Shown here one piece after another: positions 21,651-32,859 of a stretch of DNA of 64,000 nucleotides. The notes beneath the pieces were generated by a model. The model made no database searches, was not told where the DNA came from, and saw only the letters and a program-made list of their open reading frames with translations. The position numbers were made by a program, and so were the translations under genes. Numbering within the stretch: position 1 is the first letter of the stretch; the number at the start of each line of letters is the position of its first letter. The stretch covers positions 186,001 through 250,000 of the forward strand of contig JAIWZP010000024.1 in assembly GCA_025201375.1 (NCBI GenBank). The letters run 5' to 3'. Origin of the DNA: Gongronella butleri (taxonomy: Eukaryota; Mucoromycota; Mucoromycetes; Mucorales; Cunninghamellaceae).

Positions 21651-21983
21651 ATGGCAAGCAATCCCATTGAAAAGTACGGAAACACTGAAGCTTACCCGGA
21701 AAGCATTAAAGATCTACATGACAAGATTAATGTTCTTTGGATCGAGATGCAGGAATATATTCTGAAGAATGCAAGGCACAAATGTAAAAAGTGCAAGCAA
21801 TCTTTGGCCAAGTACGACTCGTATTGCTCGTACAGTTGCATGTCAAGTTCAGAGGAGCAAGGTCAACACAGTGAGCGCGTCATAGAAAATCTTGAGGGTC
21901 TCAGCAAGACGGCAGCGTTTGAAAAAGTACAAAGATTCATAGACAGCGTGGTCAAATTGCAAGAAATTGTGGACATTAAGTAG
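21651..21983 (+). CDS. Small helix / zinc-knuckle / helix protein, array member 6
   Basis: A 110-aa intronless protein. The N-terminal helix (IKDLHDKINVLWIEMQEYIL) leads into HKCKKCKQS, then YCSYSC, giving two Cys pairs, then SEEQGQHSER and the final helix (FEKVQRFIDSVVKLQEIVDI). It is more basic around the first Cys pair than its neighbours. It is the last member of the array, 204 bp from the convergent end of the DNA polymerase gene. Confidence 0.66.
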   Translation: MASNPIEKYGNTEAYPESIKDLHDKINVLWIEMQEYILKNARHKCKKCKQSLAKYDSYCSYSCMSSSEEQGQHSERVIENLEGLSKTAAFEKVQRFIDSVVKLQEIVDIK

Positions 21984-22187
21984 CAATTATTTTTTTATTA
22001 TTATGCATTGACTTTGAAATATGATAAAAAAAATGCTCACATGCAATAAAAAGATTGGAATAAAATTTTAAATGTCATGGAGGAGGGAGTAGCGACAGGA
22101 GGGCGCGGGGGAATCATAGAAAAGTAAAGATTGGGAGGGGAAAAGATGGAAAAGATGAAAAGGAGGCGGGAAGTGATGGGCCAAAAG

Positions 22188-24905
22188 CTAGCAATTGCGC
22201 ATCTCGGGTGCCAGGTATTTCAATCCCAGCAGCTTGAATGCATGGCGCTCGCTTTTGACCTTTAATTTCTTGTTTCCACGGTAAAAGCCATGCGATGTCA
22301 CTTTGATGCCATAAACCTGCTTGGAGTAGAGCCTCAGACTTCGCTCAAAGTATTTGGACCCTGTCCATCCTGTCGCGTGAAAATAAGAAAGACGTGTCAA
22401 AAAACAATTTCCACGCGTCGAGACGCGTCTTTTTCTTTTTTTTCTCCATGTTACATACCAAGGACGGCCAATGGATAATCCACCATGGGCGCGACAATGA
22501 TATCAAAGCGGTGGTGGATCTTTTCGGCGTCGGGGTGCTTGGAGAGCCACACACAAAGAGCCTGGCCATTGTGATTGTTGAGCGTGTCGCGTGGGTCGGC
22601 GTTTGACACGACGGTGTCGCTCATCGACAAGATGTCCGTGATCAAGCCTTCCTTTTGCAGTTGTGCAACTAGCGTTTCAAGAAGGACCTGGCTCACCTTG
22701 TTGTCCTCATGTGTCACTACAATGTCCACATCGCCGCTGTCGGCCTTGCCGCGTCTAAATCGACAATTCAGAATGTGCTGCTCCACGCGGTGCGCTTCCC
22801 TAATGTCTACCTGTAGCTGCCACACACTGTGTATTTGCACCCAGGCTGCACTCTTTTCACCACAGCATCGAACTCCGCCACCATGATGTCGACCTGGCTG
22901 CGCGGGATGCGTTTGAGGAATTCATCATAGTATTTGATGCCCAATTTCTGATCCTTGGACAACTTCTCATGTTGCTGCACGTCATCAAGCGTCTTGTAGC
23001 CCTTGGAGATCCATTCGCGCGCCTTGGTTGCGCCAACACCGTGGATATTGTAAAATAGGTTCATGAGTGCGGTATCCGGCCGTGCCTTGGCTTCGTCTAT
23101 GACAAAATAAAGCATTAAAAGCCCCTTCTACAGGACCAAAGATCGCTTACCAACATCCTGGACCTTGCCAGTGCGCAGATAGTCGGCGATCTATGAGCAA
23201 GATGAGACGCGACGCGCTTTTTTTTTATTTTTTTGGTCAAACCCCCCTTACCATGCGGCTTGTCTTTGGTCCAATGCCCTTAATAGTCTTTGCTTGATCA
23301 ATGTGTGTGATTTTGGTGGGGTAGTTCTATTGCAAGGGCCATGAGCAACGCGTTTTTTTCTCATTTGTCTTCGTTTTCGTGCTTTAGTTCATTTGTGATC
23401 ACATTACCTTTAGCGCGGCAACGGCCTTGCTGTACGCCAGGGTATTCATCATCTTTTCCTTGCCTAGAAAAAAAAAAGATGAATATCCAATTGGCGTCGA
23501 AACGAGCAGCAATTGTTCATTTTGGGCATGTATACTTACCTGAGAGCTCGCGATCGTGCTCCAAGAAGCGGAAAATGTCGACGAGTTCCTGGTTGGGGCA
23601 CTTGAGAGGCGCGGGCTGCTCACAAACGTATGTTTGGCGTCGTTCTGGCGGGACAATGGGGCGCGGCAGGTCCTCGTCCTCTGAATCTGATTCGCAATCA
23701 GCGTCAGAGGCTCTGTCGTTGTCGTAATCGCCCTTTACGACCGATGGAGGCATCTCTGTGGTCTCTTCTGCGATTGTCGCGGCCGCGGGAGGCGATTGGC
23801 TGGAAAGGATGACAGGATCGGTCGCATTGGCACCCCGCAAGGGCGATGCCGGGGCTGATACCGGGTCCTTGAATGAAACATGCTTTTTCCTATGAGGCTC
23901 GTGGTCGTCATCCGTGGTGTCTGAATTGGTGGTTTCATAGCTGGGAGTGTCCTTTCTGCAAAAGCCCCCAAACAGAGAAGAAAACAAAAAAAATCATTAA
24001 AAACACGGAATTCCATGGCTGTGAAGATTAGTGTCAATGGGGGGTTTTTTTTATACGCGTCACCTACCTTTTTCGTCCGCGCTTTGGCGCGCCAAGATAG
24101 CTTTCATAGAGCGCGTGTCTCGCGGATGATGCGGCCTGCGAGCTGCCTGCCATCCTGCTGAATTTGCTGTGCAAGTCATCCCACTTGACCTGGCGCGGCA
24201 TGGACCGCTTGGGCGCCTCATTGGTCGTGTCTGGGGCGCTCGCAACCTCGGATCCGGCGGCATTCATGGTCAATGGCTCGGACTCGTCGTTTTTCGCACG
24301 TGAAACCTCAATTTCAGGTATTTTTGACTTGTTTGGCGCTTGTTTTTCGGCTAGCACCAAATCACTGGCAGATTCATCGTTGACTGAGGGTGCGTCGTCG
24401 TCCATAGGTGGCGTTGGCGCGGCTGGTGTATCGTGTTGGGGATGTTGGCGCGATTCCTGGCCTTCCTCGTCCGATGACAAAATGTCAATGATCTCCGATG
24501 GCACATGGATCGCGTACGGCGTGATATCGAGCATGCGATTCGACAGCACACTGATAAAAAAAAAAAAAGGTGGTCAGCAAGGGTATAAATCGAAAAAAAA
24601 ATCGACTTACCTTGATCTGACCCAGCCCAAGGAGACAATGGGGCACTTTACCTAGTGAAAAAAAGAAGAAATAGTGTCAATTGAACGCGTTTCTCGGTGA
24701 CTGGCAAGGCTGCACTCACGGCGCCGAGGATCGTGCGCAGACGCGCCGGCGGCAGGGTTTCGGTGACGACAAAGTCAGCTTGTGCAGGCTCTGGGACGAG
24801 CCGCGCGCCGTGTGCCGTCAAATTGTCCTTCCAATAGACCACCTGATCCTTGTCAAGAGCCTCTGTCACAAGATAAAAGGTGTGCGGCGTGAACAGCGAC
24901 GCCAT
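22188..24905 (-). CDS. POL4: Family X DNA polymerase, Pol mu/TdT-like, with BRCT domain
   Basis: This polymerase fills gaps during non-homologous end joining. Ten exons (24720-24905, 24611-24651, 24068-24550, 23540-23955, 23408-23463, 23252-23326, 23151-23190, 22811-23096, 22459-22754, 22188-22369) sum to 2061 nt, 686 aa. A BRCT domain covers about residues 1-90. A long acidic, Ser/Pro-rich linker (about 90-370) follows, then the 8-kDa region with helix-hairpin-helix motifs (TIKGIGPKTSRM, IHGVGATKAREW). The palm carries CGSYRRGKADSGDVDIVV; catalytic Asp536, Asp538 and Asp612 (RFDIIVAP) are present. The motif LGWTGSKYFERSLRLYS matches Pol mu and TdT (GWTGS) rather than Pol lambda (YFTGS), so the Tyr steric gate is missing. 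The linker is much longer than in animal enzymes. It probably works with the Ku70 encoded in this window. Confidence 0.93.
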
Positions 24906-25162
24906 GGCCTATCGTGTGAAGCAAAAAAAGAGGGAAAAAGAAGGAAAAGAGGGGTTAAGAATGCGAAAAGTGCTTTGCCACGCTCAATTTGCAGATTGAA
25001 TTGAATCTCCGATGTCGGATCTCACTCCGCAAGGGGCTCGCGACATGAAAAAGGTGGTCCGCCCGCTCGTTTTCCCCCAACGCAGCTCTTTTTCTCCCCC
25101 CCCCCTTTTTTTTCTTTCTTCCATCGCCTTCAAAGGTTTGCTTTGCCTTTCCTCTTGTTGCC
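24906..25162. promoter_or_regulatory. Divergent promoter of POL4 and ALG6
   Basis: 257 bp separate the two start codons. It is T- and C-rich near the ALG6 start, with no clear TATA box. Inferred from orientation. Confidence 0.5.
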
Positions 25163-27365
25163 ATGGCCATGGAACGTTTACAGGACCCCAAATTCATGCG
25201 GTCCAGCCCACCGAGTCAGTGGATTCGCTTCTTGATACAGAGCCACACGCTTTGGACCGCGCCTCTCGTCATCTTGCTCTTTGCCACCCTCATTCGCTTT
25301 GCTGTCGCCGTGTACCCTTATTCTGGTGAGTGAATTGGACGCGTTACCAGTGTCTGGTTGCTAGGAGACACCCGTTTGCCATAGCAAACTCGAGGAAAGT
25401 CTGCTAGAAAATCGACTGACATTTCCACTTTTTTGCTTTTTTTTTTTACTGCACTTTTTGCCCCTCTAGGTTTCAACACGCCTCCCATATTTGGCGATTA
25501 CGAGGCACAAAGACACTGGATGGAACTCACGATCCACTTGCCCGTGCTCAAATGGTATTGGTATGATCTTCAATGGTGGGGTCTCGACTATCCGCCCTTG
25601 ACTGCGTATCATAGCTGGCTTTGCGGCAAAATGTAAGTGGCTGATGGTCATGTCGACGCGAAAAAAAAATGAAAAGGGGCAAGGAACGGGCGCAAGTGCC
25701 ACAGACCGGGAAAAGGATTGGGCCCATTGACCTTCTCAATCGCGCTCAACGTGTAATTTTTTTTCTTTTTCCATAGTGGTCACTTGATCGAGCCCGCGTG
25801 GTTCGCCCTGGATGCGTCGCGCGGCTACGAATCGCCGGCCAGCAAGTTTTACATGCGCTGCACCGTGTATTTCTCGGAACTCTTTCTTTACATCCCTGCC
25901 GTCTATGTGTTTTGTCAGATGGTCTATGGCAACCAGGGCTTTTTTAAAAAGGTAGCATGGGAAAACAATGGGGGAAAACAATGAGAATGCCAAATGGACG
26001 CAATTGTCGGTCATTGACCGCGTTTTTTTTTTTTATTGTTTTATTGTTTCTTTTTCATGTTTGCACCTGCAGCACGTCTCGGCGATCCTTATCTTGCTGC
26101 AGCCCGCTTTGATCATGGTGGACCATGGGCATTTCCAGTGAGTTGGAGGCATCGGTGCTAGCGCAATGGCATGAACACTCTTTTTTTTCACAGATTCAAC
26201 AGCGTGATGCTTGCTTTTAGTCTATGGTCCTTTGTGTGTATCCTGTCCAAACGCTATATTCTTGGTGCCATTGCCTTTTGTCTGTCAATCGGCTTTAAAC
26301 AGATGGCCTTGTACTACTCGCCTGTCATCTTTGCGTATCTTTTAGGCCGCTGCTTTGTCGAACCACGAGGGTAACACCAAAATCATAAAATTGAGAGCCG
26401 TGGCTTGATGTCTGACCATGCCATCCATTTTTTAGCTGGATTCTGTTCATCAAGCTCGGGATCACGGTCATTGCGACGTTTGGCCTGCTGATGTCGCCGT
26501 GGGCATCGTCCATGGAAGAACTTGGCCAGGTGGTGCATCGGATGTTCCCCGTGGCACGTGGTCTGTACGAGGACAAGGTGGCCAACGTCTGGTGCACGCT
26601 GAACGTCTTGATCAAGTTGCGCACGTACCTCAGCACGGATGCCACCGTCAAATTGAGCTTGGTCGCCACGCTATGTGCCGTCATCCCCATTTCCATCCAA
26701 TTGGGCATCCAGCCATCGCGCCGGCGCTTCATCTACGCCCTCGTCAACTCGTCGCTCGCATTTTTCCTCTTTTCCTTCCAGGTCCACGAGAAATCCATCC
26801 TGCTTCCATTGCTACCCGCGTCGCTCTTGTTCCTAGAAGAGCCCGTCGCAACCAATGTCATGCTAAACACCGCCATGTTCAGGTAACGAATCATAGTTGC
26901 ACGTGCCAATGGGCAAAACGACCGCGTCATTGACGCGTTTTTTTCTTTCTTTTTTCTTTTTTCTTTTTTTTCTTGTTAGTATGTACCCCCTTCTCCATCG
27001 CGAGGGATTGTCTCTTCCCTTTTTCATCACGACGATCCTATGGAATTGGCTGAGCGGCATTCAAAACATGGATGGCGCGTACACGCGTAGTCTCATATGG
27101 GTAAAACACATAAAAAAAGAGGGGAAAAACACACCCTGACTCACCTTTTTGTGCGCGTTTCCAGGGACCGCACGCACTATTTCTGACGTGGTACGGCTGC
27201 CTCACCTTTATACCCCCACCCCGCGGCCTGCCTGATCTGTACACGGTGCTCAATGCCATGAGCAGCTGCTGCATCTTTGCCATTTTGCTGGTTTATTTTG
27301 TTTATCGCCAATTCACATTATCCAGCAACTCCGCGACCGTGTCGAAAAAAGAAAAGAGCCAGTAG
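25163..27365 (+). CDS. ALG6: Dolichyl-P-Glc:Man9GlcNAc2-PP-dolichol alpha-1,3-glucosyltransferase
   Basis: ALG6 adds the first glucose to the lipid-linked oligosaccharide in the ER lumen during N-glycan assembly. Eight exons (25163-25325, 25470-25632, 25777-25951, 26073-26137, 26194-26370, 26436-26882, 26980-27100, 27165-27365) encode 503 aa, near the 544 aa of yeast. The first membrane helix ([16 protein letters not shown]) is followed by the luminal loop [13 protein letters not shown], then [20 protein letters not shown], the most diagnostic block of ALG6/ALG8. [14 protein letters not shown] and [14 protein letters not shown] are further family motifs. [12 protein letters not shown] and [11 protein letters not shown] favour ALG6 over ALG8. 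It ends with a short basic tail (KKEKSQ). Confidence 0.93.
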
Positions 27366-27668
27366 GGCACCCCAAATAAAAAAAAAACAAAAGCTATTGT
27401 TTCAACACAAATATGCACAAACCCCCCATTTCGCGTCCCTTTTTGTTTGGGTTTGTGTCGGTCATGCGGCGCGCGCATCCCAGCAGCACTCATGCACAAT
27501 GAAAAAAAAAAAAAAAAAGAGAGAGAGAGAGAGGCAGGGCCCTTGTTTCGTGGCCGCGGCCTGCAGGTCATCAGCATATGCCGTGACACCACGAAAAGAC
27601 CCTGATGCGTCACAAAAGGCAAATACATTTATTTTTACTCGAATAATTTAGCATTTGTAATGACAGGT
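27366..27668. other. Convergent 3' intergenic region
   Basis: AT-rich sequence between convergent ALG6 and a reductase gene. It has a (GA)n tract near 27520-27532 and AATAAA near 27375. Confidence 0.5.
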
Positions 27669-29150
27669 CTAGTCAGCCTTGATGACCTTGACCTGGTTCA
27701 GGCCGAATTTATGCGTGAACATCCAGTCCATGACAAAACGAGGCATAAACGACAGCACGAGCCAGGTCCACGACCCGGCACCGGCCGTCAGGTACCGAGG
27801 GGGATGGCTCTTGAGGGCATTTTTAACCACCAATTCCGCAAATTCATCCGTGGGCGTCGAGTGAGGACCTAAAAAAAAAAAAACACGAAGAAATGAAAAA
27901 TTTAGCGGGACTCGCGTCCTTTTTTTTTTTTTTAACCACAGCACTTACCTTGCGACAGCGTGGCACGCCCCTTGACAAAGGACGCGACCGACTGGTACAT
28001 GGAGTCCTCGGGCAGCACCATGCCCTGCTCCGAATTGTTGCCAATGTTGCTTCGAATGGCGCCTACAGTCGCGTCAAAAATTCGCAAAACAAAACAAAAA
28101 AGGCATGTGAGTGTCTCTGTCCTGATGAAATGCAGGTTCCTTATTGCTCGTACCTGGCGCCACAATCATTACATGGATGCCGAAAGGAGCCAATTCAATG
28201 CGGAGCGCGTCCGACATGGAGTGCAACGCCGCTTTGCTCGCAGCATACCTAAATATATATAAAAAAAAGTCAGCACTTTTGCACACGCGCGCTTCGAGGT
28301 GACCACACACACAGAACTTACATGCCGCCAAATGGAAACGCAGTGTAGCCAGCCACAGACCTTTACAAAAAAAAAATTTAACTATGAGCCCATTCCTCTC
28401 TCTCTCTCCCCTGGCTATGGCAGCCTCATTTTCATTACCCAATATTGACAATGGTGCCGGAACCCTGTTTTACCATGTGAGGTGCCACGGCACGCGCCAA
28501 TGTCAAGGGCCCGAGCACGTTGATGTCCAAACACTTGAGCGCCCTCTCCCTCGGCAAGTCCACAAGCGGGCCGACCATTCTGGTTGCACAAAGACGCAAG
28601 CTTGGCGGTGAGTAATCGATCAAAAAGACACTTCGTCGCAAATCGCTCGCTCCCACGCCGGCCATGGAACTTACGGAACGCCCGCATTGTTGACCAAGAC
28701 ATCGATGCGTCCAGCAGCATCAATGATGGTCTGTGCGAAAAGGAAAAAAAAAAAGAGAAAAAAAAAGAGTGAACTTTTTACTGCGCGTAGAAGGAATTTG
28801 AGCGCGTGTACCTTCACCACAGCCTCAATTTGCTCCGTGCTGCCGACATCGAGCTCCAATTTCTCGCACGCTACATTGAGAGAACACGCGCAAAAAGTGA
28901 GACGCATATCATTATTGTCGATTCCTTTGGTTTTACCTTCCAAGCCTTCCATGCTTTCCAATTTGCGCGCAGTGGCATACACCTTGAACCCGCGCTTTTG
29001 GAGCGACAAGCACGTGTAATAACCTAGCTCCAGCGAGACGATGAGTGACACGCACACACAAGTAATACGAGTTGTTTGCACCCTGTTTTATTTTAAAGAC
29101 TTACCAATACCACCGCGTGTACAACCCGTCACAAGTGCCACTTTGCTCAT
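27669..29150 (-). CDS. AYR1-like short-chain dehydrogenase/reductase, paralog 1
   Basis: The protein resembles NADPH-dependent 1-acyl-dihydroxyacetone-phosphate reductase (AYR1), which makes lysophosphatidate at the ER and lipid droplets. Nine exons (29105-29150, 28937-29023, 28812-28870, 28675-28730, 28439-28579, 28322-28360, 28154-28248, 27949-28062, 27669-27868) sum to 837 nt, 278 aa. The Rossmann motif is TGCTRGGIG, the NNAG motif lies in DVLVNNAGVP, and the catalytic triad is Ser131, Tyr144 and Lys148 (YAASK). VYATARKLESM is typical of the AYR1 group. A C-terminal hydrophobic segment (WTWLVLSFMPRFVMDWMF) may anchor it to membranes. A paralog lies at 34953-36471 on the same strand, beyond a transposon block. 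Substrate assignment is inference. Confidence 0.87.
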
Positions 29151-30280
29151 GATAAACGAAAAAGAAATAAAAGAAATAGGAACCGAGTCAGCTGCTGGCG
29201 CCCTTTTGTACCCTTCTGGCACCCGTGCGCCCGGCTGGGAATCAATCTTGACGATCTTGTGTCACTCTCGCAGCAACTTTTGGCTACACTCGTGCATAGC
29301 TACACTCTAACTGGCCGAGCACCTTGCAAATCATCCTGTGTCATTGCCTACGGCTACCACAAATGAGAACCAACGAGAGTACATCCAGTGGTTAAAAAAA
29401 AAAAATATATATTTTACGAATTGTCGGTTCACCGCGCGATCGCAACGCGACTTCGAGCCAACCACAACATGCGCCATTCGCAGCGACTTGCGACTGTTCC
29501 TCGACTCAAAAATCAGCTTCACATACCCTGTTGAATGCTGAGAAAATGAAGAAAAACGGCTGTTCGTGGAAAAATTGCCGCAAATGGTCAACAAAGCATA
29601 AATTAGGCATGCATGTTGCTGCGCCTCGGCAGGCTACCGCTGGCGGTTCGAATTTGGGACCCCTTGATCAAGTTCTTCCGGAAGATGTTTGCAAGTGATT
29701 CATTTTAACGGCAAATTAGTGTAAAACTCGCTCATCACGCTTTTCAGCACCATCAAAACGCATACCTATCATAACCTCACAACAGGCGAATTCCGCAACG
29801 AGAATGCTTTACAGAGCCGCACAGGCGCGTCCACGAGAAAACACCTCGCTGCTCGCTCGTAAAATTGAATTTAAGCACTTTAATGAGCGGGTACAGCCAT
29901 TGTATCGCGACTTACGACGCGTCCAATAAGACTTTTTGCTCTGCGCTTTCACCGTCTTTGACCACAAATTCATTTGAAGTGGCTCGCGCATCGATACGTA
30001 GGGCTATTGTCGTGTACGCCACCAAAATGGAAAGACCTTACCCTCTTTTTGCAGGGCGCGTCCTCCATATCTTGTTCATCGGTTCTTACATTTACAGTAA
30101 GATATGATAGAGAATGCTGAACACAAAAGGCCGGTGATGTCAAGTTTTTCCAGAGATCGGATCACTCATGCCTGAGGATACTGTACACGTGTACAGTACG
30201 CATTTTGCATAATTTCAGTGCCAACTGCCAAATCAGGGTCAAAACGATCCTTGAAAGCTAACTCGCCGAGAAATCGAAGC
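29151..30280. other. Intergenic region left of the transposon block
   Basis: No supportable gene. It begins with the reductase promoter; a GATACTGTACACGTGTACAGTA palindrome-like stretch (about 30176-30197) holds TACTGTA- and TACAGTA-related words. Confidence 0.5.
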
Positions 30281-30412
30281 GATGTCCCCAAACCACGAGC
30301 GCTTTTACCGCGTTTGCCCGCTGAATCGTTTGAGCTGACTCACGTGTCAGGGCGCTCAGCCGTTGCCGCGGTACATACAGTATGAGACCAAATGGTGGTG
30401 AATTTACCACCT
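30281..30412 (+). repeat. Tandem repeat D, unit 1
   Basis: Shares with 30556-30693 the blocks AGCGCTTTTACCGCGTTTG, CCCGCTGA, ACGTGTC, GGCGCTCAGCCGTTGCCG and GAGACCAAATGGTG in the same order. Confidence 0.7.
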
Positions 30413-30555
30413 TTACGCCTACGTACTGTATGAAACTAGCTCTTCCTCAGAAACTTGTTTATCTGGTTCCAAATTTAGACCACCAGTTACAGTAATGGCC
30501 AGCGCGGCTCAAAAAAAAAGAACCCTGAAGGCAATCTCGCAAAGAACACGACGAC

Positions 30556-30693
30556 GACGCGATGTCGTCCCCAAGCAAACTACCAGCGCTTTTACCGCGT
30601 TTGCCCGCTGATTCATTTGAGACGATTTACATACGTGTCGGGGCGCTCAGCCGTTGCCGTGCGTAGTACGAGACCAAATGGTGCTGATTTTAC
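30556..30693 (+). repeat. Tandem repeat D, unit 2, at the edge of the foldback element
   Basis: Second copy of the unit at 30281-30412. Where unit 1 reads GAATTTACCACC, this copy reads GATTTTACAGTA and then the foldback element starts, so insertion happened inside this unit at a TA. Confidence 0.68.
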
Positions 30694-30697
30694 AGTA

Positions 30698-31702
30698 CAG
30701 TGCCCGGACAAAAAAAAGTTTCGCTGTGCATAATTCTCTGCAGTGCAAGGTATCAATTAATCGCGTTAATCTCTGCTGTATTGATCAATAATGGCTCCAG
30801 TGATATGAAATTTTGCAGGAACAATGATTTAAAAGTAAAAAAGCAATTCTAAAATTATGAAATGGCTATGCCAAGCGGGTATTGAAATAGATCAAAAAAG
30901 GGATACCTGACGCGTCACGCGACGCGACGCGTACCTACGCGTATACAATGGCCTGTGGAGATGAATTGACGTTATGAACACCATCTCCAATTTTTTTTGC
31001 AACGAGTGCAATGATGCCTAATTGTATTTTAAGAATCAATTCCATGTTACATGCATTGCATCGGTGCTGTGATCGAATAATGTAAAATCATCATGTGACA
31101 CGCTTCACGCGTCAGTTGCATCTGGAATAACAATTGCCATCTCTGTTATCTAATTTTAATCCCTAGTTGGCTTAAAACCATTGTACTTATTTAATTTGAA
31201 GGACTAGAATAGACTGTTATCGATTGGTTGACCAGTAGGAGCACTACGACCATGTTACGAAGGAAATCGCGACTTTTGACGCGTCTGACGCGTGACGCGT
31301 GTCACATGATGAATTTTACATTATTCGATCACAGCACCGATGCAATGCATGTAACATGGAATTGATTCTTAAAATACAATTAGGCATCATTGCACTCGTT
31401 GCAAAAAAATTGGAGATGGTGTTCATAACGTCAATTCATCTCCACAGGCCATTGTATACGCGTAGGTACGCGTCGCGTCGCGTGACGCGTCAGGTATCCC
31501 TTTTTTGATCTATTTCAATACCCGCTTGGCATAGCCATTTCATAATTTTAGAATTGCTTTTTTACTTTTAAATCATTGTTCCTGCAAAATTTCATATCAC
31601 TGGAGCCATTATTGATCAATACAGCAGAGATTAACGCGATTAATTGATACCTTGCACTGCAGAGAATTATGCACAGCGAAACTTTTTTTTGTCCGGGCAC
31701 TG
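30698..31702. mobile_element. Foldback / MITE element with Tc1-type termini
   Basis: Two arms, 30698-31112 and 31287-31702, are inverted copies of each other with only a few differences visible by eye; a 174-bp unique centre separates them. The outer ends are CAGTGCCCGGAC followed by A8 and GTTTCGCT, the same terminus as the neighbouring Tc1 element. It is flanked by TA at 30696-30697 and 31703-31704. It encodes nothing and would need a transposase in trans; the Tc1 next door is the obvious candidate. The arms contain clustered ACGCGT and GACGCG words. Such a long palindrome can extrude as a cruciform. Confidence 0.88.
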
Positions 31703-31771
31703 TACAGTGCCCGGACAAAAAAAAGTTTCGCTCTGCATAATTTTCAGTGTCCGCAGCCATTTGCTCAAATC

Positions 31772-31777
31772 TATAAA
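31772..31777 (+). promoter_or_regulatory. TATA box of the Tc1 transposase
   Basis: TATAAA lies 62 bp before the ATG at 31834, inside the element. Confidence 0.55.
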
Positions 31778-31833
31778 ACTGGGTGCCAGGTGTCGCTCGC
31801 TGGGTCTTTTCTTTTTTTTTTTTTTGTGAAAAT

Positions 31834-32859
31834 ATGGTCCTCTCAACGACGCAAAAGGCACAACTCGTTGCACTTCGAAACAACGGTTGTACGACTGCGG
31901 AATTGGCTCGCCAATTCGGCGTGTCTGAACAATCTGTTAGATCTACAGTTAGGCGATGTACAGAACGAGGCCACTACGCTCGCCAAGAGGGGTCAGGGCG
32001 CCCACAAAAGCTCTCAGACGCGGACCTGCGACGCTTGCGACGCCTTGTAGTCAACGAGCGACGTGCAACACTTGACCAGATTCGCGACATGTCTGACATG
32101 AGTGTGTCGAGTCGTACCATTCGACGTCGTCTGCATGAAATGGGCATACACTCGCGTATTGCCAAGAGAAAACCCTTCGTTTCGACTGCACAGGCGGCAA
32201 AGCGACTTGCTTTTGCTAGGAGACACGCAAAGTGGACGGTAGACGAGTGGAAAAAAGTGCTATTTACCGATGAGTCCTCGTTCGAAATCGGCAAGAACTC
32301 TCGCCGCGTCCGTGTCTGGCGCACAGCTAACGAAGCAGACCACCAGGACTCTCTTGCCCCCACGTTTAAGAGCGGGCGCACGTCGCAAATGGTTTGGGGT
32401 GGTATCCAGCATGGAAAAAAGACGGAGCTCGCGCTATTCGAGAAACACGGGCCCAATGACCGCAGCACAAGGTCGACTGCGGAAGACTACGTGCGTGTCG
32501 TGTATGAGGGACCTTTGAAGAAGTTTTTTGGGCGCAAAAGGACCATCATACTCATGGAAGATGGCGCGATGATCCACCGTGCAAACGTGTCTAAGCAATG
32601 GATTGCTAAAAAGAAGATTAAGAAGATGGATTGGCCCGCGAGCTCACCGGACCTCAATCCAATCGAAAATCTTTGGAAAAAGATGAAGGCGCGCGTTCAA
32701 GATCGATTTCACGAGGGAATGGAGTTGGGGGAGTTTCGAGAGGTTCTAAAGGAGGTCTGGAACGAGTTTGAGCCCAACGACTGGAACAGGCTCATCGAGT
32801 CGATGCCCAGAAGGATGAAGGCAGTCATCAAGAACAAGGGCACACCCACCCGGTGGTGA
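31834..32859 (+). CDS. Tc1/mariner-family transposase (DD34E)
   Basis: It catalyses cut-and-paste transposition at TA sites. The frame from the ATG at 31834 gives 341 aa, the usual Tc1 length. The N-terminal paired-like DNA-binding region has two helix-turn-helix units: KAQLVALRNNGCTTAELARQ with FGVSEQSVRSTVRR, then the LSDADLRRLRRLV and VSSRTIRRRL part, joined by a GRPQK hook. The catalytic domain has the first Asp in LFTDESSF, the second in ILMEDGAMIH and Glu in SPDLNPIENLW, with exactly 34 residues between second Asp and Glu. The frame has no stop or frameshift. The terminal inverted repeats 130 bp upstream and 180 bp downstream are intact. Confidence 0.95.
   Translation: MVLSTTQKAQLVALRNNGCTTAELARQFGVSEQSVRSTVRRCTERGHYARQEGSGRPQKLSDADLRRLRRLVVNERRATLDQIRDMSDMSVSSRTIRRRLHEMGIHSRIAKRKPFVSTAQAAKRLAFARRHAKWTVDEWKKVLFTDESSFEIGKNSRRVRVWRTANEADHQDSLAPTFKSGRTSQMVWGGIQHGKKTELALFEKHGPNDRSTRSTAEDYVRVVYEGPLKKFFGRKRTIILMEDGAMIHRANVSKQWIAKKKIKKMDWPASSPDLNPIENLWKKMKARVQDRFHEGMELGEFREVLKEVWNEFEPNDWNRLIESMPRRMKAVIKNKGTPTRW

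Noticed and set aside
29630..29670. GGTTCGAAT word like a tRNA T-loop
   Set aside because: Flanking bases do not form a T stem and no acceptor or anticodon arms can be drawn on either strand.
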